NCBI GenBank assembly: GCA_030272155.1
Contig: CP126194.1
Coordinates: 7,106,001 to 7,170,000 of the forward strand
Origin: Tetradesmus obliquus
Lineage: Eukaryota > Chlorophyta > Chlorophyceae > Sphaeropleales > Scenedesmaceae
DNA length: 64,000 nucleotides
Reading direction: 5' to 3'
A model generated the notes under the pieces. It did not search any database and had not been told where the DNA came from. It saw nothing but the letters and a program-made list of their open reading frames with translations. Position numbers and translations under genes: made by a program. Numbering within the stretch: the stretch's first letter is position 1; every line of letters begins with the position of its first letter. Below are positions 11,695 to 24,003 of the stretch, one piece after another.

Positions 11695-12815
11695 ACAGGA
11701 GCTGCATAGTGCTGTGGCTGTTATGTATTGGAGGCTGGGTGTCCTCCTGTGTGACGTGTCCATGGGTTACTGTTGAGCAGGATGTTTTGTGTGCATGCGC
11801 TGCACAGCCATGATTCTGTGTAGTGCTTAACTTGCAGCCTGCGGTGTAGTGTGTTCCGTGGCTGGGTTGCATGATCCTGATGTTTGTGTACGTCTTTCGT
11901 AACCTGTCAGCCAATGCAGCAGAGCCTCTTATGCATGCATTACAGGCCTTACTTGCAGAGGCACTGCCTGACCGGCAGTCATGCTCAGCAGGCTGCGCGC
12001 AGATGGTTACAAGTTTGTTGAGTGGGGTGCAGGCTGTAATCTAACGACTAAAGATGCGTCCATTGTTAAAGGTGTGCTGGAAACACCTGTGGGGCCTGTG
12101 GGGCGACCGTGCTGGTGGCCTGGGCAGCCCAGGCTGGGCACTGTGTCACTGCCAGTTGCACGGTGTCACTGACACTGGCACTTGACGAACATGACGATAG
12201 GTATTCGATCCACTTTCTCTCCACCTACATAAAGCTTTCATTTGTAGAACAAGCAGAAAATCTGGGTTCCTCACGCTGCGCGCCGCTGCGTCGTGTTGTA
12301 TATGTTTGCAGGACTCTGCGGAGCCTGTGTACAGCCTGCCGTTCGATCTCTTCTGCTCGCCAGCAGCTGTCTCTTGATCAAAATAAACTCAGCCTGAGAC
12401 CTTGTCCTCGTGGCCTGGTGGGCAGGCATGGCGCAGTCGATGCAACAGCAGGTATGCAGCAGGGGCAGCAGCAGCAGTGTGCTTGCCAGCAATGCTGCAG
12501 TGTTGAGTAGCCAGCTCGTGCTGCTGAAGTATGTGACGTTTCAATGCATGTTTGTGTAATCAACCCAATGTGTACTTGCACAGCGTGTGCAATTGTTCAC
12601 CCATCTCTTTCCCAACTGCCACTGCTCTCCCTGGTGCTGTTGCCTCTGCACATACGTGCCTGCAGGGTGCATCAGCTGTCAACCTGGCATGACTGCAGGG
12701 TGCATCAGCTGTCAACCCGGCAGCACTCGCTATAGCTCTAGAGCATCCAGAGCTCAGCACAGAGCCCCATGTACTGTGTGCAGCTGCTACCACATGCAAG
12801 GCTTGGAGGCAGGCA
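11695..12815. other. Region between LRR copies
   Basis: It holds the 3' flank of LRR copy A and possible small upstream exons of copy B. One is the ATG at 11981 (MLSRLRADGYKFVEWGAGCN), which cannot be linked by splice phase. A 27-bp duplication built on GGGTGCATCAGCTGTCAACC lies at about 12665-12725. Confidence 0.4.
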
Positions 12816-14409
12816 GTGCAGCAGTGTGGTGCCTGCAACACAGCGGTTGAGGTGTGCATCGGGGCGCCGCTGCCGCAGCTGTGCAGCTTTGCGCGTTGGC
12901 TGCCAAAGCACGCAGCGCTGGTCAAGAGCTTGAGCATCAGCACATACACGCCAGGAAATGTGTTTCCCCTGCAGTCGGAGGATCACCTGGAGGCAGCACA
13001 GCAGCTGCTGCAGCAGGCCATGCAGCTGGCGACAGCTCTACCAGTGGCAGCAGCAGCAGCACCAGCACCACCACCAGCAAGATCAGCAGGGCAGGACACA
13101 GCTGCTGTACATTATCAGCAGCAGCAGCAGGCTGTGCGCCTGCCTGCCTTCAGCAGCGTCACTCTGGATGGCTGCACTGCAGGCATGCTGGCTGCACTGC
13201 CAGCACACAGCCTGACACACCTGCACCTGCAACTATTGGCGTATCCAGTCGACTATGCAGCTGCATCAGCAGCGCTCATGCGGCTCAGCAACCTGCGGGA
13301 GCTGCACCTGTGCGACCGCGACGTTGTGGACGGCGGCTGCTTGGCAGACCTGTCGCAGCTGAAGCAGCTGACTTCGTTGGTGCTGGACACTGACGGTTCT
13401 GTAGATGAGCAAGCGCTGCGGCAGCTGCTGGCGCAGCCCCTGCCACTGCAGCTGGTCATCATGTCGGCCGAGTGGACGTTGCACCTGGACCTGTCCCACC
13501 TGACTCAGCTGCAGCAGATCATCGGGGAGAGCAGTGGAAGCGGCCCGCTCAGCACAGCCTTCCCTCCCCAGCTGCAGATCTTGCAGGCAGGTCACCTGGC
13601 GTCTTCTGAAGATCTGCAAGCGATAATGCAGCTGCAGCAGCTGCAGATGCTAGAGTTTACGGACAATGTGGGGGAACCGGAGCTGCTGCTGCGGCTGGCG
13701 CAGCTGCCGGCCCTGCAGCATTTGTGTCTCAGGTACACCGACTTTGATGCAGCTGCTAGCGCAGCAGCAGCTTGGCGCCAGCTGCCTCAGCTACAGAATC
13801 TTGCAATCAGCCGTGTTGGGGATTACCCGGCAGATTTGGCGAACTTGCTCAGCAGGCAGCAGTGGCAGGCCATCTGCAGCGGCCTAGCAGGCTGCACGAG
13901 CCTTACGCACCTGCATTTGGAGGTAGCAGTGCGGCATGAAGCAGCGCAGCAGCAGGGGGTTGCACAGATGCAGAACGCAGTTGAACATGTAGAGCTGTGT
14001 GGTAGGCTGGCTGGCCTGACAAACCTCAAGGGCCTTGATCTGCGTTGGTCGTGCCTGGTGCCTGGCGATGCGCTGGCGCTGACAGCGCTCTGGCCTGACA
14101 CGCCTGGGGGTGCGGGACGTGGGTGCTGGTGTGGGTGACCTGGCAGCAACAGCGATAGCGAGCAGCTGCCAGCAGCTGAGGCACCTGGACTTGACCAATT
14201 GCGAGCTTGGCGGCATGTCCTGTCTGGCAATGATTCGGCACCTCACGCAGCTGACAGAGCTTGACTTATCCGGCAACAGCGGGCCGACACAGCAGGGGCT
14301 GATGCTGCTGACAGGGCTTAAGCGGCTGCAGCACCTGAGGGTGAGTACAGGCTTGGGGTTGACAGAGGAGGTGCTGGAGAGCTTTTGGGCAGCAGTGCGG
14401 CAGCAGTAG
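12816..14409 (+). pseudogene. LRR (ribonuclease-inhibitor-like) protein, copy B, frameshifted
   Basis: One long exon encodes more than 400 residues. A Cys/Trp-containing N-terminal part (LCSFARWLPKHAALVKSLSI) is followed by irregular plant-type LRRs (LTHLHLQLL, LSNLRELHLCDRD, LKQLTSLVLDTD, LTNLKGLDLRWS). The first in-frame initiator is not ATG, so the true 5' end is probably an upstream exon. At 14090/14091 the sequence lacks two bases present in copy A (CTCACTGGCC against CTCTGGCC). This shifts the frame and stops it at 14136-14138; the original frame resumes in 14110-14409 (GAGVGDLAATAIASS...). The gene is broken in its last two or three repeats unless a small intron restores it. Protein-interaction function is inferred from the fold only. 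Confidence 0.7.
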
Positions 14410-14526
14410 CAGCAGCAGCAGCTGTAGATCAGTGATCGGCTCGGAGCCGCAGGATGTTGAGCCTGTGATGTGTTGTAGGCTGGCTGTCCTCCTGTGTGAC
14501 GGGTCTATGGTCTTCTGTTGAGCAGA

Positions 14527-14640
14527 AGGAGGTGACAGATCAGGCGGTGCAGCGCTTCTGGGCAGCATTGCGGTGGGAGCGGCTGGAATTCCGAATTTGC
14601 AAAAAATGTTGGCTATTGGAGGCTGGAATGTCCTCTACGG
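14527..14640 (+). pseudogene. Third LRR 3'-end remnant
   Basis: About 50 bp matching the last codons of copies A and B (GAGGTGACAGA, GGCGGTGCAG, CTTCTGGGCAGCA) are followed by the shared TATTGGAGGCTGG flank. This is the stub of a third tandem copy. Confidence 0.6.
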
Positions 14641-15031
14641 CAGTTGTCTAATTTCAGGCGTTGAACGACACCCGACCCCTGGTAACACCTGACAATGTGC
14701 TTTTGCTGCGCACGCACTGCGTGCCACGGCAGCCGGCTGCCAGGTGGAAACTCTGGTGTGCATGCAGCCGCGTTGGGCCAACATTTTGTCCAGCAGTGTG
14801 TAACTTCATGCCGCATGCTGGCGGCCAGCAATCAATCAACACCATGTTACCAGTCACGTGATAGCCAGCAATTGCTGTCAGTGTTAAAAGAGCCATTGCC
14901 ACCAATGACATCCAAAAGGATGTGCCCAGAACAAACAACGGCACAACGCCAGCAGCTGTTGTGAGCTCGACAAAACCATGATCCTCAACTTTGACGCTGC
15001 TGGTGCTGCAACAGGACCAGGCACAGCACGC
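14641..15031. other. Intergenic region downstream of the kelch gene
   Basis: No gene or repeat recognised. Confidence 0.5.
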
Positions 15032-16553
15032 TCAGCTAAGCGTCACGAGGTACGTGTCATTGTACGTCTCAACAAACGCGCGCCAGCCGCCTGCCAGCAG
15101 CAGCTGCGGCTGCCCACCCGCAGCACCAGCACGCATCGGCACCATCACTGCTGCATTGCGTGCCGAGGGCATCCCGCCACTAGCAACTCCACCACCGCTG
15201 CTGCTGCCCTGCTCTGCTGCCACCTCAGGCACCAGCCAGCTGCTGCTGCTTGCATCTAACACGTACGCATCCTGCAGCATCTCGAGCCCACCAGATGCCC
15301 CATAGAAGGCCCCACCCACCACCAGCACCTTGTCACCAACCGCTGCTACTCCTGCACTGCAGCGCGGGTGCGGCTTTGGGCCTGATAGCTGGCCTGTTAG
15401 ATCTTCCCACGTCAGGCTGGCCAGATCTAGCCGGTACACGTCATCTAACATAGGCCCCTTCTGTGGCGCCCCAAACAGCACATACAGCTGGCCGTTCACA
15501 TGCACCATGCTGTGTAAGCCCCTGCTGCTGGGTGTGGAGCCAGTCACTGGCAGCTGCTCAAGCACTGGAGGGCTTGCGCTAGTATCCAGCCTCAGGATGT
15601 GATCTGTGGTGCGGTGCGTGTGTATGTAGATGTGCTGGCCCACCGCTGCCGCCTGGTGGCGGGAGATGCCTTGGAGGACGCCGTTTCCTGCAAGCTGCTG
15701 CCGCTGCCAGGCCCAGGTTTCAAGGTCCAGGGTCCAGACATCACCCAGGAAGGCATCTGGTCCGCTGATGGAGGAGTCCCAGCCGCCGATGAGCCACAGC
15801 TTGTTGTTAATGACAACTGCCTGGGAGACCAGCCTGCACACGAGTTGCAGTAGCAGCAGCAGTAGGGATAGCGTGAGTGGCAGGCGTAGGGATGATAGCA
15901 GCATATGCATGCACTTGCAGGCAGCAGCTTGGGTGGCGACAGAGTGTGGCGCGTGTACATGCAAGGTGATATATGCTTGGAGGTCGTGCGCACAGGGCGA
16001 TTGAACTTTGAGCAGGAATGTGTGCATGGATACATCACCAACTCAAACAGCAGCAGCGCAGCCTGGCTTGGTGCATTTTATAGCAATGAGAGACAAAATC
16101 ACGTGCAGTGCTGCAGACAGACCCTGTACATCGCTTTGAGATGTTTACCCCTGCTGCTGTGGCTGCCTGTCGCGCTTGCACGCATGCAAAGTGCATGCTG
16201 GCAGCGCTGCTGTCAACGCACCTGGGCTGTGGCACAGCTGCTGATGTGTACTGCACTGGCTCCCATGCACCAGTCTTGGCTGAGTATATCCATGCTGCGT
16301 TTGTACACGTGCGCTGCTTGTCTGGAGCTTCATGGTATCCCCCAAACAGGATCACATCGTGGCTGTGGCCCTCAGGCAGAGTAGCAGCACAGGCACCCGA
16401 GAGCGTTAGGCGCTGATCAGCGTTGAAAGCTGTCTGCTTGAACGATAAAGCTACCATGGTTGCGTTTGACGTTGCTTGCGTAACGAATGCGCGTCTGTGG
16501 CGTGTACGACAGAAGTGCGTGCACTGGCGTGAAAATTGCTGCTGAAACTGCAT
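15032..16553 (-). CDS. Kelch-repeat protein
   Basis: Two exons on the minus strand, 16553-16222 and 15833-15032, join in phase (VPQPR/LVSQAVV) to 377 residues plus stop. Kelch blades show the diagnostic double glycine after hydrophobic residues (VILFGGY, LWLIGGW, VLVVGGAF, LLLAGGW) and the Trp/Leu partner positions (DVWTLDLETWAW, DVYRLDLASLTWEDL). The whole product is one beta-propeller with a short basic N-terminus and no recognisable BTB, F-box or membrane domain. Kelch propellers act as protein-interaction platforms; the partner is unknown. The start is the ATG at 16551-16553. A heat-shock-element-like sequence lies about 40 bp upstream. Confidence 0.88.
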
Positions 16554-16592
16554 CTTGAACAGCCACAGCGCCTTAACACCAGTGCTTTACGG

Positions 16593-16609
16593 TTCGAGAA
16601 CTTCTAGAA
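16593..16609 (-). promoter_or_regulatory. Possible heat-shock element upstream of the kelch gene
   Basis: Two palindromes of the TTCnnGAA type, TTCGAGAA (16593-16600) and TTCTAGAA (16602-16609), lie one base apart, 40-56 bp upstream of the kelch start. Each matches the inverted nGAAn pair bound by heat-shock factor; the spacing between pairs is one base short of the ideal array. Function is inferred. Confidence 0.45.
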
Positions 16610-16619
16610 CATCCAGGAG

Positions 16620-17720
16620 CTTCCGTACTTAAAGCCCCTGTCTTGTAAACCCTCTGCTGTTTGAACTTGGGATGTCATCAGAAAGCAACTCTCTCTGCGG
16701 AGGGACGCTTGAAAGCAAGAACACGCGCCTGCCAACGATTTTACAAGGCTCTACCTAATGACCAGGGTGCCAAAGATCATGTCTGCACAGTGCACGATAA
16801 CAATCATTGAATGCATGGCCATTGCAGCGTGCGCCACTGGCACGTGGCAGGGTACCCTGCCAGCGGTGGCACCCTGCCAACACCCCCTCGTTCTCCAAGG
16901 CCTACAAACATAGCGCTTTCGCGTGCATGCAGGCGTGATGCATCTAACTCCTGGTGCAAAAGCTGCCTGGACGCAAGCAAGATTGGGCAATACCGTATTG
17001 CAGGATTATTGCAGGCTGCAAATTCAACCCTTTTGCACATCAACTCTCGAATACTTGCAGACCCCGCTGCAGCAGCTGTCGCCAAGAATGAACCGCACGC
17101 AACGAAAGGTCACTCAACAGAAGGCACAACCTGTGCAACTGGATTCTGGCCGACAGCCTGGGGGTTGGGCTGTGGAGTGCACAAGTGCCAGCCAGGAGTA
17201 TAGTGCAGCTTGCTGCTGTTGCAGCTGCACTCTGCAGGTATGCGCAGGCCGCCTACAGGCTGTACAGCAAAAGGGCAGCAGCCGCATCACCTCCACACAA
17301 ACACATCACAATCCACCTGCTTTCCTACACTCGCATTGCAGTCCACAGCACTGTTGCTGGCTGTTGGTGCAAATCAAAATCTGCTATGCTGTCGCACCCG
17401 CACCGCCAACCGCCTCTGGCTGCAGGGCGCCGCAGATAGAGCAGCCGCACGCGCTTGCTGCGGAGCTCTGCTGAGCCTGAGCAGGCCGTTCAACAGTATT
17501 CATACTGCTGCGGAGTTGCTGCCAGCTGCAGTGACCCACACTGCAATGAGCACAGGGGCAACAATCTTGCAGCTGCTGGGGGTAAACAATGCAGCAGCAC
17601 AGCCAGCGCAACAAACACTCCACTGTTTGGTTGCCACAGCTTGCATACAGGGAAGGGTCACCGTCCGCCCTGCTGCCGCGCAGAGCCCAGAGAGCTGTTG
17701 TACACTGTTGTACGCTGTGT
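16620..17720. other. Intergenic region between minus-strand genes
   Basis: No convincing coding region. It contains the upstream region of the kelch gene and the 3' flank of the next minus-strand candidate. Confidence 0.45.
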
Positions 17721-17723
17721 TGA

Positions 17724-18598
17724 TCAGGCGCTGTGCGCGTGCCCCTTTAAGAGCATTGGCAGGTAGTCCTGCAGTGCTGGGTAGCGATCAGCCAGCCAGG
17801 GTGCAAGCAGCAGGGACAGCAGGCACTGCAGGAAGCAGCAGCAGCGGGAGCAGCAGCAACAAGAACAGCATGGTTGGTTGCTCCCCTTGCAGCATGATGG
17901 CGCTTGCGCAGCAGAAGCCATCGGGAGCATCTGACACAGCATGCATGCAAGGGATAGTCAATCCTTGCAGGATGAACCACAGATAAAATGCATGGTGTCT
18001 GCTCAGCACATGCCTTGAATTCCGCAGGCGCATGCTCGCAGATGTGCATCTGGCCTGCAGGCTGCCTTCTGCACAGCAGCACAAACCTGACTGCATCAAT
18101 TGGCCTTGCACTCAGCCTGTCCCCTAAACCAGCAACTATATCAGACTTATGCCACACAGATCACGTCCTAAGCAGACTCTGCACAACGATGGCCAGCTAC
18201 AGGCAGGCCAACTTACCGCAGGCACTGCTGCCAGCAGCATGACACCGCTAAGTATGCCCAGTGCGCGTGGCGCATAGCGGCCAGTGCCCACCCTGGCCTG
18301 CTTGTTGCAGCGGAAGGAACCCAGGTTGGGGCATGCACCTACACACGAGGATGCAGCACCATGAGAAACCGGGATGGGCTGCTGAACTGCTGGCGGCTTT
18401 CCTGCAAGTTGGTGTATTGTTGCTGCTGCATTGCAGCACTGCTGCTGAGCAGGAGAACAGGTAGGAACTGTTGCCAGCTTTGGCAGACAAGCACTCACTG
18501 TACATAAAGCGCTGATCTTTCTGTTTGTCTTGAGTTTGAGCTGCTGCATCTCCCGGAGCGCCTGCCGGCGCTGTGTCGTGAGTGACCTCGCTGCTCAT
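17724..18598 (-). CDS. Possible small membrane protein (gene model uncertain)
   Basis: An exon from ATG 18598 (MSSEVTHDTAPAGAPGD) ends at a GTGAGTGC donor near 18507. A second exon follows after a TTGCAG acceptor near 18412 and includes RYAPRALGILSGVMLLAAVPA, a likely membrane segment. It ends at GTAAGT near 18214. A 3' exon ends ..LAPWLADRYPALQDYLPMLLKGHAHSA with stop at 17724 and has another Leu-rich stretch. Splice signals and hydrophobic segments support a real gene. I do not recognise the family, and the middle exon boundaries are not resolved. Confidence 0.4.
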
Positions 18599-18869
18599 GT
18601 TGCTGCTTCTGCTTGTCTGTGCTGTTTTGAAGCTTCGGTGGTTGTCGACGCATCACAAGGGCAGAGAATGCAAGCCATGATGTTTCTCTCAAGTGGATCT
18701 GAGCTCCGCTGACCAGTCGAGCCATGATGACCGCGTATTGCTTCACAGCAGTTCCGAGCAGCGCTCACGAAGTTTGGAGGCAACGCAGCGTCTGCAGCTA
18801 TACAAGTACGTAGTTTGATTCTTGATTGCAGTGAATCTTGCGTTATACCATCAAGTTGTGACGGATGCC

Positions 18870-21546
18870 ATGCAGTTGACAGGCAAAAGGACCGTGTTGA
18901 TTACAGGCTGCACAGATGGCGGCATTGGGTGCGCACTGGCTCAAGAGTTCAGCCGACAAGGATACAAAGTTTTCGCTTCGGCTAGACGACTGGAAGCCAT
19001 GACAGAACTGCCAGAAGAAGTGACTAGGGTTGTGGTGGGTGCAGCAGTGCTGGCAATGGAAACGACCCAGCATAGCATACCTGATGGATCAATCGCATGA
19101 CCTCTGACCTCCTATCGCAGCTGGACGTCTCTTCAGATGCCTCCTGCAGGCAGGCAGTCGACCAGGTGATCAAGGTGAGCAGCAACGGCATTACAGGTGC
19201 ACTTGCAGAGACATCGGCAGCAACAGCAGCAGCAGCAGCAGTAGACGCAGAAGCAGCGACTAGGATGCAGTAAAGACAGCCAAAAGAATACTATCAGCAG
19301 TACATATATCATACAAGACTTGTCACAGCAGCGATAGAAGCTTTGTTGCCTTCAATGTGATCTTTCATGTCTGCAGTGGTGCTGTTGCGTGCTTACCTTG
19401 GACGCAACAAATGCCAGCCCATATAGCCTTGCACCTTTGTAGCTCATGAAGCAAGGCACACCTTGCAAGGTTGCACGCAGAAATCCGCTTTGCAGTTGTC
19501 ACAGCAGCCACTGTGCGCAGCTCGAACCCCGCTTCTCCTGAGCGTCACACCGTTTCTGAAAGCAACCTCAGCAGCGCTGTTCTCTTGGAAGCCTCCCTCC
19601 TTGTCTCCGCAGGAGTGTGGCACGCTGGATGTGCTGGTCAACAACGCAGGCATCCACTGATACAGTGCAATCAAGCCATAGGTTCTATTCCATAACCTTT
19701 CCCGCTTGCTCTTGCAGGAGTGTGGCACGCTGGATGTGCTGGTGAACAACGCAGGCATTGGGCATGCATGTGCGCTGCTTGACACGCCGCTAGACCTGGT
19801 GCAGCTGCACATGGAGACCAACTACGTGGGAGCAGTGCGCATGATACAGCTGGTGAGTGAGTGATATCACTCATGAGCTGGTCAATGTGCAGCCGTGCCA
19901 GATATGCATGTGCTGTGTGCGGTGCCTCATTCAGCACAGCTTACAAATCTGAAGCTCAGTAGCGGCAGCGGCTATTGGGTGGTTGAGAAACACAGCAGCA
20001 CACAAAAAAGCCAGCAGGTGCCTTCCTGTAGACCGTACTGTTGTTTAGCCCTCAGCTGCTGTACTGCGGACATCCAGTGGGGCTGAACTTGCGCTGCACT
20101 GCATAGCGAAACATAGCACTGTGAGACAGTATCCCGCATGGTTTGTGCGCTGCACTCCTGCAGGTTGCGCCGTGCATGATGTCCAAAGCAAGGCGCGGCC
20201 TGATCATAAACATTGGATCAGGGGTCGGCTACGCACACATGCCTTTCTCAGGTGCTTGCGGCAGCAGCTGCGCCAATAACCTGGAGACAGATGCGCAGCA
20301 TGTGATGCTCGTCTTGCATCAATAGAGCATTCATAGGTTTTCAGCTGGCTCCGCACTTGTTGCTTTCTGTTAATGTAAGTGGACGTGTCTGGCAACCCTT
20401 CTGTTGTGGGGCCTCAGCAGTTAACAGCAGCAGATCTGCATCAGCTGCACTCCTGCTTTTCAGCCAGAGCTGCACATCATTACTTGAACTTTGCTTGTCC
20501 GCTGCTTGTGTGATGTTGCTGCTGTTCTGCTCAGATTTACACGCAACGCCGCGTTCGAGATTCTATCGTGTGTATTAAACGCATGTCGAACGTTCTGCCT
20601 TTCTGAACCCCGCCACTGTTGCTGCTGCTGCTGTGTGCAGGAGCCTACTCAGCCAGCAAGCATGCGCTGCACAGCATCAGCGACATCCTGCGCGTGGAGC
20701 TGGCCCCCCCGGGCATTGACGTGATGCTGGTGGCACCAGGTGAGGCGCACTGCTGGCGATGTTGCACCTTCTGCCATCTAAATACAACCACAACATGTTC
20801 AGCAATGTGGTGTTGACTGCGTTGGTGGCCAGCAATGCTTTGGCGGCAACATGCGCTGCTCACATAATCAGCAGCAAAATGTATCGTCTGCGCCAGTGGA
20901 GACATTTTGGTTTTTCAAATGCTGGCAGCTTCAAACTGATGTAACATCGCACCATTGAGGGCACTGCTGATGGCAGCAGTTCAGTATCATGGGCATGCAT
21001 CCTCTTTTGAATGCTGTTGCTGCTGCTGCTGCTGTTTTTTCCTGCTTGTCAGGCTTCATCAAGACGTCCATGGTCTCCAATTTCAACAGCAACCCCATGT
21101 CCAAGCCCTCGCGCTTCGGCTACCAAGCCTTCAAGCGCTCCGCCGACTTCTTCAACTCCCTCTCCGCAGCACTGGCAAGCAGCCCTCAGTCCTTAGCACA
21201 GCGTGTTGTGGCAGCAGCAGGCAGGCCGTTAGGCCCTCCCAGGCATTTGGCGCTGGGCAGTGGTATCTGGTGGGCACAGCTGGAGGGATGGCTGCCGCTG
21301 TGGCTGCAGGATGTTGTGCATGGGGCGCTATTTGACCTGTGGCCGAGCGGCAGGGCAGCAGCAATGATGGAGGCGGCAAGGAGTGCTGCGGGTGGTGGTA
21401 GTGACAGTGGTGGTGGTGTGGCTGCTTCTCCTGGTGCAGCTGGTGGTGGTGGTGGTGTGTATGATGGGAGGGCTGCAGCTGGTGTGGCTGCTGCGCCCGC
21501 TGCCGCTGCTGCACACCGAAACCCACTGTTCAGCGACCACGGGGAG

Positions 21547-21590
<44 letters not shown>

Positions 21591-21753
21591 TGCTGCTGCT
21601 GGTGTTGTGACTGGTGGGAGGAGGGCTGATGGTGTCGCTGCTGCGCCTGCTGCAGCTGCTGCACACCGCAACCCGCTGTTCAGTGACCACGGGGAGCTGG
21701 CGGCTGCTGTGCCTTCTGCACATGACAGGCGCGGCCAGTTGAAGGCTGATTGA
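18870..21753 (+). CDS. Short-chain dehydrogenase/reductase (acyl-DHAP-reductase-like)
   Basis: Exons 18870-19034, 19121-19174, 19718-19852, 20164-20251, 20641-20739 and 21053-21753 join in phase to 413 residues. The Rossmann motif is TGCTDGGIG (residues 12-20), followed by FASARR, which suggests NADPH. NNAG is at 83-86, the catalytic Ser at 137 (INIGSG), and YSASK gives Tyr150/Lys154. All SDR active-site residues are present. The one-residue-longer glycine motif and FIKTSM after the active site resemble NADPH-dependent 1-acyldihydroxyacetone-phosphate reductases of ether-lipid/glycerolipid metabolism; exact substrate is inference. The last 150 residues are an Ala/Gly-rich tail with a duplicated block (AAHRNPLFSDHGELAAA) around an Ala run coded by (GCA)n at about 21548-21590. 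Intron 3 carries a duplicated partial exon. Confidence 0.88.
19613..19662 (+). pseudogene. Decoy copy of SDR exon 3
   Basis: A TCTCCGCAG acceptor followed by GAGTGTGGCACGCTGGATGT... duplicates the first ~45 bp of the real exon at 19718 with almost no change, including the codons for LVNNAG. It then diverges into an in-frame TGA after ..NNAGIH. Use of this acceptor would truncate the protein after NNAG. Confidence 0.85.
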
Positions 21754-23364
21754 AAGATCTAGGTTTGTGCCACAATTGTCCAGCGGCTGGACAATGTTTG
21801 TTTTGGGCGAGTTTGTTTTGGGCGAAGTAACTGTTTGGGTTGGAGGTGCCAGGGAAACTGTGGTTTGGGATGTTCCCCATTGCATGGAAAAATCGTGTTC
21901 TGCAGAGACACTCATGCCAAGCGCTGGACAGCTGAAGCATGCAATGTGCTACATAACTGGTGCAATTTCGTGGCGTCCCTGAGCATGTTTGAAATATTTC
22001 ACTCATTAATGACGCGGGCTGTAAGCATACATGAACACAATACGGACATGGCTGCTGACCGTGCCACATCCCTGTTTGTCAGCACATATGTAAGAAGTAA
22101 GATGCAATGCCAAACTTAAAATACGCCTCGGCATGCCTGTTTAAGGGAGTGGGCTTGTAAGTAATTACTCTCTGTGAGAGCCTTGTTCCAAGAAGCAGCG
22201 ACTGGCAGAAACACTTTTACTTTGAGACACATGTCTGGATGGAGCCACAGGGATCCAGAAGGTGTTACCAAACGTTACATCACGACCAGCTTGTCGTGCA
22301 AGCTGCAATGCAAACCGTTTGGCAGCCAGCAACACGACAGACTGCCCACGTAATATATTTGTAACATCAACTGTGCCTGCTGCTTGCGCCGCACATACCA
22401 GAAGCTGCCAGCGCTGCAAAAAACGGCGTCATGCAGCTTAGCCTGACCACACAACGTTATGACGATCTGACAATGAAGAAGGTTATGCTGATCGAAGTGG
22501 CTCCTGACTCAGGAGCCACTACCGTCAACTGAGACACCCGTAGTAGAAGAAACACTGTTGCGGCGCTTCAAGGTGCAGCAGCAACATACTGTAGTCCGTG
22601 ATGATCATGCATCCCATCATGTAAGTTGATGGTTAATGCCTCCCCGGCAGGACAAAAGTCGGAACGTGCCTCTGCTTCCTGTAGGCACCTCAAAATTGAC
22701 AACCAACCCCAAGTATACAACCATGTGCTGTGAAGCATCAACACAGCACCCGTACTGTGCTGTAATTGGCGTGCATGTGCATTCCATTGCCCACAAAGAT
22801 CTACATATCAGCCAGAGGAAGTCTCAGCTGGAAGGATAAGTCACAGCCAACAGCCACACCCCTGTCTTTGCGTCTGCTGCCAAAACAACCAGAGTTGACC
22901 AACTATGTGCACACAGTCACGTGACCCCCACTATTGCTGCCAGCCAGCCAGCCAGCAGAATCATATGATGCACCTTTTGAAACAGCTTTTATTGCTCTGC
23001 AGTGGACACCACATTGCACATGCTGAGCGGTGCCTCAGCTGCACGTGCTGAGCGGTGCCTCAGCTGCACGTGCTGAGCGGTGCCTCAGCTGCACATGCCA
23101 GTGCAGTTGTAGCCCCCACGCCATCACCCATTCATGCCTCACACCCGCTGTAGCGTCATGTCATGTGCGCGACGCATCATGAGCAACACATAAGAAAAGC
23201 AGACATTTGAACCAGCAGGCGTAATTTGAGAACTCCGTCAAAGTGGCAGTCACTGGCAGTGCCTTTTGTCTGGCAAAGGGTTTGTGCCACAGCCATCCAG
23301 CCCCTAGTGCGAGGTGTTATAAGCTGCATCCGGCCGGCATACACAAAGTAACAGCCCTTGCTCC
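21754..23364. other. Intergenic region
   Basis: No gene recognised. It includes a short doubled GTTTGTTTTGGGCGA at 21798-21827 and the 25-bp tandem repeat annotated separately. Confidence 0.5.
23018..23099 (+). repeat. 25-bp tandem repeat
   Basis: Just over three copies of a unit built on GCTGAGCGGTGCCTCAGCTG plus CACGT. Confidence 0.88.
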
Positions 23365-23964
23365 TCACCAACCAGCCATCATCAAATTGCCAAAGCCCAA
23401 TACTAACTGGCATGCACCCCACTGCAAGCACGTAGCATACACCACAATGTGCCACAATGTGCCGTGCCTTGGTATGGAATCATATGCTTTGGTCAGGTCA
23501 ACAAAAGCCATGTACAGCGGCTGCTTGTACTCGGGACACTTAGACATAAGCATCCACAAGGTGAAGGCAGCATCCGACAAACCTCTGTTTTTCCTGAAAG
23601 CACTCTGACAATCTAGTAGCTGTGCCTCAATTTGGGCATTCACCCTGCTGAGCAGTAACAGTGCATACACCTTGCCAGGAATGCTAGTAAGCTGATTGGC
23701 CTATGATTGCCTGTTAGCTTAGCACTGCCCTTGCCCTTGTAGAGCGGCACAAGTAAAGCACGCTTCCAATTAACTGGCGCCTTGCCTGACACCCACACTG
23801 CACCAATCACCCTATGCAACCACACTGCCATCAGCGGCCCAGCTTTCAGCAAAGGCGCTGTGATGCCATCAACACCTCCCGCTGCACCATTCCGCAGGGC
23901 TGCAATGGCTTCTGCCACCTCATCAAGTGAGGGCGGAAGCGCTGCTGCCGTGGGTATACCGCCA

Positions 23965-24003
<39 letters not shown>

